Assembly (NCBI GenBank): GCA_963920765.1
Contig: OY987248.1
Coordinates: forward strand, 21,796,539 to 21,860,538
Reading direction: 5' to 3'
DNA: 64,000 nucleotides
DNA from: Ulota crispa
Taxonomy: Eukaryota > Streptophyta > Bryopsida > Orthotrichales > Orthotrichaceae
Below, piece by piece: positions 1 through 12,800 of this stretch; the stretch's first letter is position 1; the number at the start of each line of letters is the position of its first letter. Under the pieces are notes generated by a model. The model did no database searches, had not been told where the DNA came from, and saw nothing but the letters and a program-made list of their open reading frames with translations. A program made the position numbers and the translations under genes.

Positions 1-1095
1 CCACATTTGTAGGAATTTATAATGTTAATTGGTGCTTGAGAAGTTAAGAATGATTTTGAAGAAAATTTTAGTAATTGGAAACCCTAAACACATGATGAAT
101 TTGTTCATACTAATGTGCTACACTAAAATATTGAATTTTTTGAAGTATCAATTGGAAATATTAGATTATGAATTCCAAACCATGTTAATTATATCTACAT
201 GCTCAACTACATGTGCTTTTGTTAGCTCCAAAAGAAAAGCTTAGAATCAGCCTTTCAAAAATACAATTGTATGTATATATAATTGCATTGTCCCAAATCC
301 CAAACTTTGAACTTTGGTGAAATTTGAAAACTTTCGGGTACATTTTGTATCAAATACTAACCACTTTGATTATTTTTACAAATAAACAATATAATCAAAG
401 CTTGTAATTTCATCATTGGAATTAATTGTTATCAAACTTAAATTGTAGAAGATGGAAGAACAAAACATATACAGTGAAGGATTACTCAAGTTTTGCAATA
501 AAGTTATAGGAATCTTTAAACATGGGTCTAATGGTTGCCATGTAGCTTATGTGCACTAGAACTAAAACAACTATTTGAGGCACGCAAGACCAACAACACA
601 TTAAATTACATAGATATGTAAATAAAAACAAATTGGATGAGAGCTTTTAGTGTATGTAAATTATAAATTTTTAACACTTCTATTTACATAGAATAAGGCA
701 AATATTAATAACAAAAGATGAATAAAAACAACTACACTTTTGAAATTTTGCAATAGGAATAGGGATTTCAAAAGACCAAAAGCCGACATGGATAGACGAC
801 ATTGGCAGCATGAATGAATGCAAATGATTGATAGATGGGTTGGAGGATTATGTTTAGGAAAAGAATTGACAAATCCTACTAGGCTACCAATTTACTATTG
901 ATTGTAAAGAAGGGCAACCCCAAAAGTCAAAATTTTAGTTCACTTATTGTCTTAAACCTCAAGGTGAATTACTACACTTGTGATATCATATTTTGATAAT
1001 GTAATTCTTAAAACAGAGTTTAACTCCTCTAAATTTAACGAATGAAAAATGGAATTTGCAATTTTCTTAGAAAAACTTATTTTTTTAAATAATTT
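1..1095. other. AT-rich intergenic DNA, no gene recognised
   Basis: AT-rich sequence with stop codons in all frames. The only sizeable open frame (29-244, +) is AT-rich, resembles no family I know and has no splice context. No tRNA, clear repeat or promoter was recognised. Confidence 0.6.
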
Positions 1096-1527
1096 TTAGG
1101 GAATTGATATGTGCACACTCAAGGTTTGATATATGCTCAAATATGTGCACACAAGGGGGGTAAATTTTAGATATTTACTATTGATAAGCTGAATTTCGAA
1201 AGTTTGAATTCATATTTGGATGTAGAGACCTTCATTTAGTTTGGAATCACAAAGGGGATTACAATTAAATAACACCTAGTGGAAAAGCTTAGGTAGGGGA
1301 CAAATTATTACTTTTACCCTTGTTTGTAAAAAAATCTAAGATTTTTCAAGGGACGTTGTTTAATTGTAACCTCCTTTGTGATTCCAAACTAAATGAAGGT
1401 CTTTAAATCCAAATTTGAATGTAAACTTTCCAAATTCAGCTTATCAACAATAAATATCTAAAATTTACCCCGTGTGCTTATATTTGAGCATATATCAAAC
1501 CCCGGATGTGCACATATCAATTACCTA
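1096..1527. mobile_element. Foldback MITE, about 430 bp, unclassified
   Basis: Two arms are reverse complements: about 1096-1280 (reading TTAGGGAATTGATATGTGCA) and about 1345-1527 (ending in the complement of TTAGGTAATTGATATGTGCA). The arms diverge by roughly 10-15 percent and surround a centre of about 65 bp. A possible TA target duplication abuts the ends, which is not decisive in AT-rich DNA. The central part (about 1213-1333) recurs at 56442-56560 inside another palindrome, so this is a dispersed family. No coding capacity. Confidence 0.75.
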
Positions 1528-1639
1528 ATTTTAGCTCGTCTTTGCTGACTTCCTGCTTTCTTACCACACAATAGTGGCCTAAAAAAATAAAAATTTATAA
1601 ATAATTAAATAAAGTTAAAATTAAAATAGGAACCGAAAA

Positions 1640-2314
1640 CGCAAGAGTTGACGTTAGGGCCAAGCACCTGGGTAGATGTGACATGTCACGGGGGGAGGGG
1701 GCAGGGGAAAAAAGGGAAAGGCAGAAGGCAGCTGACTGCTGAGTCTGGGGGGAGAGAAGGAAGAGGGAGAAAGGCTGAGAGAGAGAGAGCCGAGACCAAG
1801 GGAGGGACGGAGGGAGGGGGCCACACCCGGCACTCGCCACTGCAGACCAGAGCTGCTTTGGGGGCACGGCCAAGTCGTGTATCTCTCACTCGGGCGCGGC
1901 TCTGCTCTGCTCGCCTCTGCGCCTTCGCCTCGCTTGCACCCAACTTTATTCGCCTCGCTTGCACCCAACTTTATTCGTCTCGCTGGTTCTGGAGTTTGTG
2001 TTGTTCTTTTGGCCGATCACACTTGGCCCCTCCCTCTTCTGCCCTTTCCCACTCCCACTCCACTCCTCTGCTCTGCTCTGCTGCCCCTCCCCCCCTCCTC
2101 TCTCTCTCTCTCGCCCGCTTGCTTGCTTTTCTCTTGCCCCTTCTCTCTCTCTCTCTCTGTCTTCCATCGTTTTTTTTGCTTACATCGTCTTGCCTCGTGG
2201 TTATTTTTGCTTGCTGGTCCTCCTCCCTTCCTTCCTTCCTTCCTTCCTTCCTGCCTTTGATTACCCTACCTTCGTCTGCATCATGCCCCGCCATCGCTGA
2301 TCGCCTCGTCCCCC
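1640..2314 (+). promoter_or_regulatory. Promoter and CT-rich 5' leader of the WDR20-like gene
   Basis: GC content rises sharply at about 1650. The sequence becomes strongly pyrimidine-rich on the + strand, with CT dinucleotide runs at 2097-2112 and 2143-2158 and a TTCC tetranucleotide run at about 2226-2252, just before the start codon at 2315. A 17-bp sequence (tcgcctcgcttgcaccc) is directly repeated at 1928-1972. Long open frames on both strands here are compositional artefacts of low-complexity leader DNA. The exact transcription start cannot be read. Confidence 0.5.
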
Positions 2315-5300
2315 ATGGCCACGTCCACGGCCCCCACTCCCGGCGTGCGCACTCACTTCAAAACCCCCGAGGGTCGCTACAATCTCTCCCGCGACAAAAC
2401 CCACCCCTCCACCATCCCCCACTACAGCCTTGCCGCCAAGGTCATCGCCCAGGTTTCTTCTCCCCTTCCCTTCCCTCTCTCCTCTCGATTTCTCCGTCGT
2501 CTTCGCCATTTTCGTTAATGTCCTCTTTCCGGACTAGTATCTGAGACTCCACTCAACATTTGTGTTGTTGCTGCTGCTTCAGGTGACGTTGGCGCATCTG
2601 AAAGAGAAGCCCACGCAATCATCGTCTGCGAGCAGCGGCAATTCCAGCACTGCCGGGGGCGTCCGCTTCACAGCTGCTCGGCTTCTAGGAGCAGGCAACG
2701 GCAGCAGAAGTCTGGGGTTTGGAGGAGGAAATGGGTTCACCAATAGGCTTAGTGGTAGTAGCAAATCTCCAACTGCAAGCAACGCTGGGGGTGCCGTGGG
2801 ATTGAGCAACGGTCCTTTGACCTCCTCTTACGATGGCGAAGGGACTTACTTAATTTTCAATGTTGGCGATGCCATCTTCATCAGTGATTACCATTCCCAG
2901 GACAAGGCAAGTCTGTGTCTTCCCAGCCAGCGCATCGTCGTGCTCTGTTTGAATTCTCACTGACTCTTCATTTCAGACTGACATGCACTGGCATTGATTG
3001 ATGAAATTTCTCATATCTTTTTCTCCCCCAGATAATCGGTGGTACACGTTGCTTTAAGCTTATTAATGAGCTTGTCCTCTGGTGGTTGCTATTACGCTGA
3101 AATTTCACCCTTTTTTTTTATGCTAAGGGTTTTAGGGCACTCGTCATCACTATGGTTAAATAAAGCGGAAGAGCTGAATTCTAGGTATCGGGGGTCTTTT
3201 AAACTCAGGTTGAAGTTTGGGATCTTTGAACTTCAACAAAGTGCTGCCAGAAAGAAAGCTGCGACTCCTATATTGCTTTGGATAGCCTTGTTGGGCCGGT
3301 TGTATCACATTCTTCGGCCATGTCGTTGAAGCCTGTTCACTTTTTGTACTTTCAGGAGCCCATCAAGGCCATCCAGTTCAGTGGTGCCAATCCAGTGTGT
3401 CATCACTTTGACGATGATGCGAAGGATGGCAATGACCTGCTCATCGGATTGAGTACCGGGGATGGTGAGTGTCACTCCATCCTGGCTTGTTTTATCGCGC
3501 AGAGGTTTATGACATTTATTTGCTTATAATTCCATCCCATGCTCCTTCGGTACTCCATCGGTGAATATTCCGCAGGTTTTGGATATCACTTTTCACCAAT
3601 ACTTGTTTTCTGTTGTTGAGCTCGTCTAATCGAGACACTCCTAATCTTCTGGGCCACAAAAGAAGACTTTTAGAGGACAGTTGCTCCGACTTTCCTAGAC
3701 TGAAGCTATATTAAATGTTTATACAGTTTACACTGCATCGCTTAGACTGCAATTGCAAGACTCGGGAAAGAAGTTAGTTGGGGCCATGCATTTTAATAAA
3801 GATGGCTCTATCAACAGCAGGTATGGATATCTTTGCTTCCACTATTTGGTGCAGGCTTGCAAGTACTTTGAGGTCTTACAAGTCGTTGGTGACCGTTGAA
3901 AGTTCGAGCCAATGTGTGTCAGCCTTATACCTGTGATCAGAATAAAGTGTCTGCTCAGACATGCTCGGATTTCACACAAATAATAACGCAACTGTCCTGC
4001 TTTTTAAGAGCTTTTTTTGGCTTAAACAATGTGAAAGATTACTTTGGTATGCCGTGATTTGATATGGCACCTCTTGAATTCCAGATGGGATGGAATGTAC
4101 GTAGTGTGGTTGGTTAGATTGGTAATCTACCAGCATGCTGTTGTAACAGATTGACATTGTCCTTTTTGCAGTCGCTGCACAGCGGTTTTGCATGTTCCAA
4201 ACGTCGAGGGCCTTTTTGTGGCAGCGCATGCGGATGGCAATCTCTTTGTTTATGACAAAGTGAGTTCCTCGGCATTTGATTCTTATTATTTTAGTGATTT
4301 TGGAGAGCAGTGTTTGAGCCAATACAGCTATCAACTACTGGGTTTTGGAGGCAGACTTGTGGACCAACACATTGAACATTCTGGCTTGTGAAGTTGAAAT
4401 GTACTTTGTTAAGACTAATTTCTTTTGTTAGTCTAGGGACAATGCACTCTTTCACGTTCTTAGCGGTAGGTTTCTCTGCTCTGGACAGTGAGCACTTTTA
4501 AGATGTGTGTGGAGTTGTAGTTATTTAGAATGCTACTTTTGGGGTGAGGTTGTTTTCTAATGTCGTTCTTATTAAGGCTGAGTTCTTTGATTAAGTAATC
4601 CTCATGTCAACCCGGTTGCCTCTGGGGTGCTCTCTTATGAAGAATTACCTTTCAAACCAATCATCTTTTCCAGATTGACAAGCTGTGACTGTGTTACTCT
4701 CTTAACTTCAATCCTGCATTTTATTTTGCAGTTCTCTTTCTTGTAGTCCAGTTTTTGAGCATGATTGGATCTAAAATGACTTTCGCATTTGTCTGGCAGA
4801 CCAAAGATGGTAGTGGAGATGCTCCATTTCCTCCCATTAAAGACGTGGCTCAGTTTCATGTTGCACATGCCAGGTCTAGTAAGGTACTTCTAGTGAAATC
4901 TTACGCTCTCTCGATTTGCAACGTTTTGAATAGTGCTTTTAAATCTCATCGTTGCCATTAAAAACTTGATTATCTTGCATAGACACCTTGATTTCAAACT
5001 TTTGGCATACCGGATCTTCATGAGTACCACTTCAGTTTTAGGAAAGATTTTAGCGTTGTTTGTTTTATGGCTTATAATGACAGGAACCTGGTTGATGATT
5101 CAATCTGCAGAGCAACCCAATTGCCAGATGGCATGTATGCCAGGGCTCTATTAATGGAATTGCTTTTTCTCGAGACGGTGCTTATCTAGCTACAGTTGGT
5201 CGAGATGGTAAGTTCTGTTGAGTTTTGATGCTCTTGCAAACACAGTTGTAATACTGACGTCAACCTAAAATGAAATCACTTTTGATGGAACAAGTTATCC

Positions 5301-6702
5301 CTTTGCGTTTGTGTTGTGGTTTTGGGAAGGTTGGTGAAGCTTGAACCTTCTCAGTATCAGTTATGGGAGAACAGATGCCGTGCTGAATTGTTTCCAAGTT
5401 TAATATTTGAGGTTGTTTTACTTCTTTGATTTTTCAGGTTATTTAAGGGTTTTTGATTATGCGAAGGAGACCCTTGTATGCGGTTGCAAAAGTTATTTTG
5501 GTGCTTTGCTTTGCTGTTCGTGGAGGTATTGTTCCTAACTCGGGTTTTGTGTACCACGACCCCCCTCCCTTCCCTTTTCCTTTTATTTTTGCTGCCGAAG
5601 GCGATATTGGTCGCTTGTATGGAACTGATATGGTGAACATGAAACGGCAGTCCGGATGGGAAGTATATTTTGACTGGTGGGGAAGACGATCTTGTTCAAG
5701 TCTGGAGTATGGAGGACCAAGCTGTCGTTGCTTGGGGAGAGGGACACAACTCTTGGGTACTGTACTCTTCACCATAGCGCGGGCCACTCTTTTATAGATT
5801 TGCTTGCAATACATTTATTACAACCATTCTATACAAACGCCAATATTGCTTAGATATGCTGCTGGAACAGCCACGGTGGAAGGGTGTCAGCTATGGGATA
5901 TTGACGATGTGGGATGTGATTGGGGAGGGTTGCAGGTCAGCGTGGTGGCCTTCGATCCTTACTGGGAAGCGCCCACCCCCGACACTGGAGCCGGAGATGT
6001 CACTACCTACCGCTTTGGCTCTGTTGGACAGGTGACTTGATTGTCATTTCTGTGTCTCCCCAAGTAAAATATCGCACTGTGTTAGGATTTCATGCGTCTT
6101 TTACTGTCATGTAATGCTACCTGGTTTCTCTCTCTTCGCAGTGTCTGAGCACTAGCTGTAGTCCAATTGCGTATTACAGGGGATGGGGAAAGGTTTTACA
6201 CGTACTCGCTGTACGCTGCGCAAATTGAAGCTGTGGAACTATCAGCATTTTGTTTTGGACCCACAAGTGTGGTGGGTTTGTGTTGGTACAGGATACACAG
6301 CTGCTGCTTTGGGATCTGTCCATGGACGAGGTGGTTGTACCGTTGCGTATGGCCCCTGTCTCCGGCGGTTCTCCTTCCGTGGTATCAACCACCCAGAGCG
6401 CAGGATGGGATGGGGCCGTGCACTCGGCAGGTGGTCCATTACGGCTTGCGCCTGCAAGAAAGGAGGTGCCAAAGCTGGCTCCTGTGATGGCACACCGTGT
6501 GCATGCAGAGCCATTATCCGGGCTTCTATTTTCCAAGGACGCTATTGTAACAGCCTGCCATGAAGGCCATCTGAAGATTTGGGATAGGCCAGGACACAGC
6601 GACACCCTGCCCATTCCTACGCCGGAGGTCTCTGCCACTGCGGGAGTCAAGGACAAGCTCTTGACACCAGGGAAAGGCGGCCTTTCCCATCTGAAGCAAT
6701 GA
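2315..6702 (+). CDS. WDR20/CreC-like WD40 repeat protein (11 exons)
   Basis: Exons: 2315-2452, 2583-2906, 3356-3464, 3727-3820, 4172-4259, 4800-4883, 5111-5207, 5438-5525, 5651-5756, 5936-6031, 6292-6702. They total 1635 nt, giving 544 residues. After a Ser/Gly-rich N-terminus (about 60-120) come WD40 blades with family hallmarks: [82 protein letters not shown] and [16 protein letters not shown] last blade ends HLKIWD at about 520. Relatives are animal WDR20, which activates the USP12/USP46 deubiquitinases, and fungal CreC, partner of CreB. The plant protein presumably scaffolds a deubiquitinase, which is inference. The start is the first ATG in the conserved frame. Intron 2 uses a GC donor (AAG|GCAAGT at 2907). 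Confidence 0.9.
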
Positions 6703-8673
6703 TGCAAGAATTTTGTTCCCCCCTTTTTTTATATTCTGATATCCTTCTCCCGATCCTCTTCTTCTTTTGTGTATGATAAAATTTCTTTTTCTTCACCCAG
6801 GGGGGACGCTTTACTGCCATGCATTCATGCGTTGAGGTGTAGATTTTATTTAGGCCGTCTTTTAGGCACGCAGCAGTGGGAGTTGCAGCAGCAGTAAAGC
6901 CGCCATTTGAGGTTCAGATTGGCCTCGTGCCTTCCCCCAGTACTCATTGAGGAGGTCTCCAATTTGTGAAGACACCTTGAGACCCAGAAATATACATGTG
7001 TACTTTAGAAGGCCTGGAGTTGACTCTCTCATGTGCTCTCAAGACCTGGTTGATAATTTAATGCTGCACTGCCAATATTCGCCAGACTAGGGGCTCTTTT
7101 GGAGAATAATAGTATGAGGCGAAGTAAGAGGCGTCAGTTCAGGCGCCGGACTCTCAAGGAGCTATGAAAATGGAGGGTAAGTGAATTGGAAAGTGGTTAA
7201 CAATCTCACGTGGATTGGTTTTTGAAATAATGGTGCACAAGACTTCTGTCGCACTAGCAGAACCAGTGTAGCGAAACTGCTACTTTTTGGGAGATTAAAT
7301 GTTCGTGCACCTTTCTAAGCATCTTTAGGTCTTTCTTGAAGGGTAAGTGCAAACTGAGAAAGTAGTTTGCCCATTCCTTGCGTACCGTTGCAAAGAAAAA
7401 GGAACCGAAGAATTTTCCCAGTCCAATTTGTTACTGCGACACCTTCATGAAAATTCTGTTTCATCGAAAGCCTTAAAAAAAGTGATAGCTCACATTGTGG
7501 GATGAGCAAGAAATCAATTCTTATAGAATGGGCAGCGAAGATTTCCAGATTGGCAAATTGCTATATGAAAACACCACAAAGTTTTCGGAAGTGCCCATTA
7601 CTCTAGAACTTGTTCTTACTGAAAATTTAGGTGTGTTGAATATGAACTGAATTCGATTTACATCCCCATTTACGTGATACTTTCATTTGTTTCAGCTTAT
7701 CATATCAAATTTCGCAAACTACAAAAATAAAACCGTGTACTACAAACGATGACTCTGATTGTTTCACTAACAGGTTCTGTCACAATATTTAGATCCCGTT
7801 ATATTCCTAATGCATACTTCAAAAGACTAGTCGAATTTCAAAAGGTTACCGTACAGCATAAAAGATTCGAGTTTTGTCCGAAATCGCTCATGCAATTAGC
7901 GGGCATTTAGGGATTGGGATAAAGTACATCACATACGATCAAATCCGAAAAGAACCACCAATGCTAGCACCGCCATCGTCAACATTTGAAGAAGCAGGGC
8001 ACCGCCCGGGAAGGCAGGCAGGCAGATCAATCGGGACAGAGGGGAAGTAGTGAGAATCAAGAGAGGAAGAGAAGAGGCAAGTGGAATACACAAAGGGAAT
8101 GGTGAAGCCATAATTAGTGGCACTGATACACTTCTCTCGGAAGCCAGCCAGCAGCTCGTTGAAGGGAGTAGCGGCTGCTTGAGAATTCGGATTTTCAAAA
8201 CATACACAAGAAAAACAACCTAAATTAACCCAGAATGCTCATTCTGCTGCTGCTGCTGCTGATGCTACGATAATGCTCCACACACACCACTCCTCACGTG
8301 GTCCAGGAAGCACAGAAAACTCGGGATTCACTCCCTCACTCACTCACTCAGACCCCGCCGCCCACCTCAGAAGCTCCGCTCTCTACGCAGAAACAGCAGG
8401 GATGAGGAGGAAGGCAAGGCAAGGCCGGCCTTGCCAGAGGTGTAAGGTAGTCTCCGTCAAAATTGCAAGACAGGGAAAGTTCAAAGGAGCAAAGAAGAAG
8501 AGGAGCAGCTCTAGTACAGTACCATCGTGGATGAGCAGGAGGGTAGGTGATGCCTGCCTGCCAGCCATGACGGTGGTGCGGTACTGCCAAACGCCATTGC
8601 CACTCGCAATGCTCGCCACATGCTCACCGACAGGCCGACCGACCGACCGATGCTGGGGGCCGGGGGCATGGGC
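6703..8673. other. 3' flanks between the WDR20-like gene and PSB27
   Basis: This intergenic stretch holds the 3' flanks of two convergent genes. The region after 6703 is probably 3' UTR of the WDR20-like gene. From about 8220 to 8673 the sequence becomes GC-richer and is probably the PSB27 3' UTR. A CTG run lies at about 8243-8264 and a gacc tetranucleotide run at about 8634-8649. Open frames here show no family resemblance. Confidence 0.5.
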
Positions 8674-9282
8674 CTATCGACCTCGGCTGAGGGCCTTCTC
8701 AGCGTCCTTGACCTCATCCAGGATGCGGTCCTTGCGCTTGGCGGGGATGGGATACGCGGCGCCGAAGCTCACGAAGTGGCCGCTGATGGCGTTGATGACG
8801 GAGTAAATGTTGCTGAACGATGGCTTACCCGCCACCTTCTTGGCCTTCCGGTACTTGGCCACCCATTCGTTGCCTGCCTGCCGCAGCTTGGCCACCGCCG
8901 CTGCCTTGTTAGGATCCGTCTTCTCCAATGCCAGCGTCGTTCGCACCTGATCGATCACTTCGCTGGTTTCGCGCTTGTAATCTTCGTCCGCATCCGCCCG
9001 TGCGCCTGCCACAGCGCCGAATGTGGACACCAGCAATGTAGCCACGGAGAGCTGGCGGCGAGACATCACAGGAGCGTCGGAGGGATCAAATGCGGAGGCG
9101 GAGCAGGACAATCCCAGCGAGGCAGCAGCAGCGTGGCGCTGCACGGGGCATGGGGCGGCCGCATTGCGCATTGCCCCTGAAACAGAAGAAGAGCTAGAAT
9201 TGGAGAGCAAAGAAGCGTGAGGAGGGGTGAGAGAGCAGGGCGAGTGGTGGAAGACCGAAGAGAGGTGCAATGCGGACGCCAT
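8674..9282 (-). CDS. PSB27: PSB27, photosystem II assembly/repair lumenal protein
   Basis: Single-exon gene of 202 residues from the ATG at 9282. An upstream in-frame ATG at 9402 would add 40 residues, but MASALHLSS is the more typical transit-peptide start. The first 70 residues are Ser/Ala-rich, as in a chloroplast transit peptide. Next comes SRRQLSVATLLVSTFGAVAG then ARA, a twin-arginine thylakoid signal with an AxA cleavage site. The mature part (about 100-202) shows family blocks DYKRETSEVIDQVRTTLAL, EWVAKYRKAKKVAGKPSF, NIYSVINAISGHFVSFG and PIPAKRKDRILDEVKDAEKA. Psb27 binds CP43 on the lumenal side during assembly and repair of photosystem II. It is divergent from the CCDC113-like gene, with start codons 600 bp apart. 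Confidence 0.93.
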   Translation of the reverse strand: MASALHLSSVFHHSPCSLTPPHASLLSNSSSSSVSGAMRNAAAPCPVQRHAAAASLGLSCSASAFDPSDAPVMSRRQLSVATLLVSTFGAVAGARADADEDYKRETSEVIDQVRTTLALEKTDPNKAAAVAKLRQAGNEWVAKYRKAKKVAGKPSFSNIYSVINAISGHFVSFGAAYPIPAKRKDRILDEVKDAEKALSRGR

Positions 9283-9881
9283 CGCTGGAGCTGCTGCTGC
9301 AGCAGAGATAAGATGGGCAGCGGGAGCTGCAAACGAGGGAGGAAAGGGAGAAAGTAGAATCCGGAGAGAAGAAGAGAGCTGAAAACGGCGACGGAGTGTC
9401 AAATCAAGAGCACGGCATTCTCAAGTCATGCGATCGGGCGTGGCGTAGCGTTGGCAGCGATTGTGGATGGGCGTGGCACAAGGACGGATTGCAAGGCACG
9501 CAGCGGTCGAAGAAAGCATCCCCTGAGCTTACCCCCTCGTGCCCCAGTGGCAGCAACGCACTGGTGCCTCGCTTGTGGATAAAAAGTCCATATCTCCTTC
9601 CACGGACGGACGTTCCCTCTCGTTCGTCCAAAATCTGTTTTCGTTCGTCCCCATGACCGTCGCCCCTGCCAGTTGGTTACTGGGCCGTCATTCCGAAATG
9701 GCCCTCCTGGTGCCGCGAGGCGTCCTCCTCTCTGCCTCGCCTCTGTCTGCCTTCCTCTTCTGATTGATGCTGTTCCTGTTTGCTGTCGCTCTCTGCCCTC
9801 GTTCACTTCGTGCGCGCTTGCCCTCTCCCATCTTCCGTTCTTTCCATCCATTGCGTGGTTGCAGTTTTAGCCCTCTCTCTC
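9283..9881. promoter_or_regulatory. Bidirectional promoter between PSB27 and the CCDC113-like gene
   Basis: A GC-rich interval of about 600 bp separates two divergent start codons and must hold both promoters and both 5' leaders. The part next to 9882 is pyrimidine-rich on the + strand, like the leaders of other genes in this window. No convincing TATA box was seen. Confidence 0.5.
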
Positions 9882-12800
9882 ATGGCTGATATTCCCGAGG
9901 AAGCCGACGATGCTGCATGTGCAGAGCTCGACGATTTGGCTGCCCAAGAGAAGCCTCCGGCTCCCACGACTCCGCCGGATGTTGGTACCACCCGTGCGGC
10001 CCTGGATGCTGTGGTCATGGAGAAGGATCATGTCCACGTCGAGAACAACTTGCTCTCCGACCATCTCATGGTGCCCTCCCTCACCTCTCTGCCTGACAGT
10101 CGCACCTCCTCTCCTGTCCCTCCCGCCATAGACTTGATGCACGCATGAATGATGAGTTCTTTCTGCCTCCGGGTCCATTAATGCCTGCTTCTAATTCCAC
10201 GCCCACGCACAGTCTGCAGTGCTCAATCCCAGATCCCTTGACAATATCTTTTGTCCTCTATTGCACGTAGATATTTCACAAAGCTGTCCTATGCAGTCTG
10301 CTGCATGAAGCTTATCCACCCCTCGGTTCTTGCGTGGTCGTAAGGCGCTAATTAATACTCCCTTCGTCTCAAAATGATCTTCCTGTTACACAAAATGTTA
10401 TAGATTAAGCTTGAAAAGAACCATTTTTCAAAAAAAAAATTGACCTATGAATAGAGTCTGAAGAGCACCGGTGGCCACTCACTTGATGGCATGGAATTGG
10501 TTAGCATGCTCATGCTTTTGGACTATGTGTAAGTGTCGCTAGCTCCCTTCCTCTTCCAACAAGAAGATCATATTTGGACACTAATAAAGGTCAACAGGAA
10601 GATCATTTTGGGACAGAGGGAGTAATATTTATCGAATGAGTGACCATTGACGTCCTGCCTTTCAGCTCCTTGCCCTAAATCCTGTACGGTTTCCCTGCCA
10701 GCCATGGAACTAGACTCCTCCGTAATCCTGACAAGCATGTGGAAAGTGTGGAGCTGCATTGTGCTGCAGAGGCTCATGATGCGATCGGGGAGCGGAGACA
10801 ACATGCAAATGGTCCAACTGGACTCCTTGGAGGAGCTTGCCGAAGTGTACGAGGAAGTGGAGGAGAATCAAGGGTTTGTGCCCGCTGGTCGCACTTCGTC
10901 GTCACGCATGTCAATCAACATCCCTTCGCCAAGCTCCGACAGCCGCCGGGACTCCTCGACCTACCGCCCTTCGTGGATGCGCAGTGCTCATGACATGGCC
11001 CAGGGCTTGAGCATGGAGGAACGCTGCGACATCGCCGTGGCTGAGACCAAATCCATTCAAGACCAGATGAACATTTATCGGTGAGCATATCATATACTTA
11101 ATTTCCTAGAGCGGGTTCCATTCATCAAGTTCAGACAAAAGCTGCTGCATTTCTCTCTATAATATAACATTCTATGTATGACCTGACTCGCTGGACGGTG
11201 GCAGGCAAGGGTTGGTTGGTTCAACACATACAAGTCTCGATTGAAGCGTCAGATCATATTTATTAACCTTGCTTGGCTCAATTATATCCCTGCTCTTCAA
11301 TCTCACTTCTCGAAGCTTTTTGTGAGCATTGCAGAAACGAAAGCGAGCGCATGTTGGATGAACTGCAGGCCGAGTGTGATGAAGCTGAATTGCGAATTGG
11401 TGAAATACGGAGAGACATCTCGGATTTCCGACGTGAAGTCCTGGCCGAGGCTGCCGAGAGGGGGGCAAAGGCTGCAAGTGCTGAGCATGTGTTAAAGTAA
11501 CACGACTTCTCTTTGATCTTGGCAGCAAAGTCCCCAATCCAATTATTCCTAGTCGCTCTCTTTCTGGTTTCTCTGTCTGTCCCTTGTGACGTTCCGTGAG
11601 CAGCTAGCTGCCTATTCAGTAAAAGTATTTCTGTACAAAATTCTCACATCTAGAAAGAAATGGCAGTCAGGTTCTTGCAGCAGAAAATCAAGACGACTCA
11701 ATTTTCCATAGAGAAGCTCCGGGAGCGTAACGCTACACTGCACCGGAATATTGCCAAAACTGAGGCAACCCTGGAGATTAAGAAAGATCTTTCCGATGTT
11801 CTGCATGCAGTGGACTTCGATCAATTGGCAATTCAGAAGCAGCAACTTGAGACTCGTCTTCGTGATCGTGATAAAGAAGTCTTTCGGCTGAAAGGACAGA
11901 ACCTTAAAACTGAGAAGGTATCCTCCCTCACCCACCTTCAATGAACCTGCATGCAGCTAAACGTGCTTATTGTCATGCTCCTGAATCGTTATGGTGCAGT
12001 ATGTATGTATTTATGATGGAATGGAAGTGGCACGTTAATAATCCTGGAACTGTTGTTGTTTTTATTAGGCGCTGGAAAGAGCTCAGGCCCAGTTGAACTT
12101 GCTTACTGACCAATACAAAGTTATAAAAGAAACGTTAGCCGAGCGAAAGCCTCAGCTTCTCCGCGTTAAGGACGACGCAGCGAAGGCACTAGAGCAAAAG
12201 GTGATATCACAATCTCGGGATATATGGAAGGGTCCTGGTGGAAATGTAGGGTCAGCACATGAAATATTGTCAGCAGGGTAACCGTTGAAAAGAGTAATTT
12301 TGAGCATGCAGGCGAAAGCGCAAGAAGCGTTCTCAGAGTTCATCAAGGAACGAGAAGCATCACAAGGCGAGAAAAAGCCTTCTGTGCTGGAGTACTTGGG
12401 ACTGAAGAAGAAGGTGTCGGACATGCAGCAGATTGCGCACGCTATGCAGATGAAGGTTATTTTTCTTCATTCTTTACTTGTTCGGGAAGAGATCGAATGT
12501 TGTTGTTGTTGATCAGGGGCATACGTACCTAACTTAGTTCCACAAAACTAGGTCTATTATCATGCCACTCACTTCTCGACCGTCGTCTCTGGGCAAACTA
12601 TACAAAAAACAACTCCCCTGCTCCGTGGCATGCAAGCCCTATCAATTGAAGGTGGCCGCCATGGATATATTCAACTTCTTGACTTCAGCTTATTTTTTTC
12701 ATTGCCATCATATCCTACGGGTGAATCACCTTACTTGGGATTGAAAAATGCTAACTTGAAATTAACTTCTAGGATGGTGTATATATGTGAGCACGTCGAG

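Noticed and set aside
1648-2544. Open frame of 298 codons in the WDR20 leader, with overlapping frames on both strands
   Set aside because: Low-complexity Ser/Leu/Pro-rich translation of CT-rich leader DNA. It overlaps the true start codon in another frame and shows no family motif.
6174-6707. 177-codon minus-strand frame opposite the last exon of the WDR20-like gene
   Set aside because: It is the shadow of the conserved WD40 frame on the other strand.
11918-12068. Possible U12-type intron (GTATCCTCC donor) in the CCDC113-like gene
   Set aside because: The donor only partly matches the U12 consensus and the branch-point region has no good match to TTCCTTAAC.
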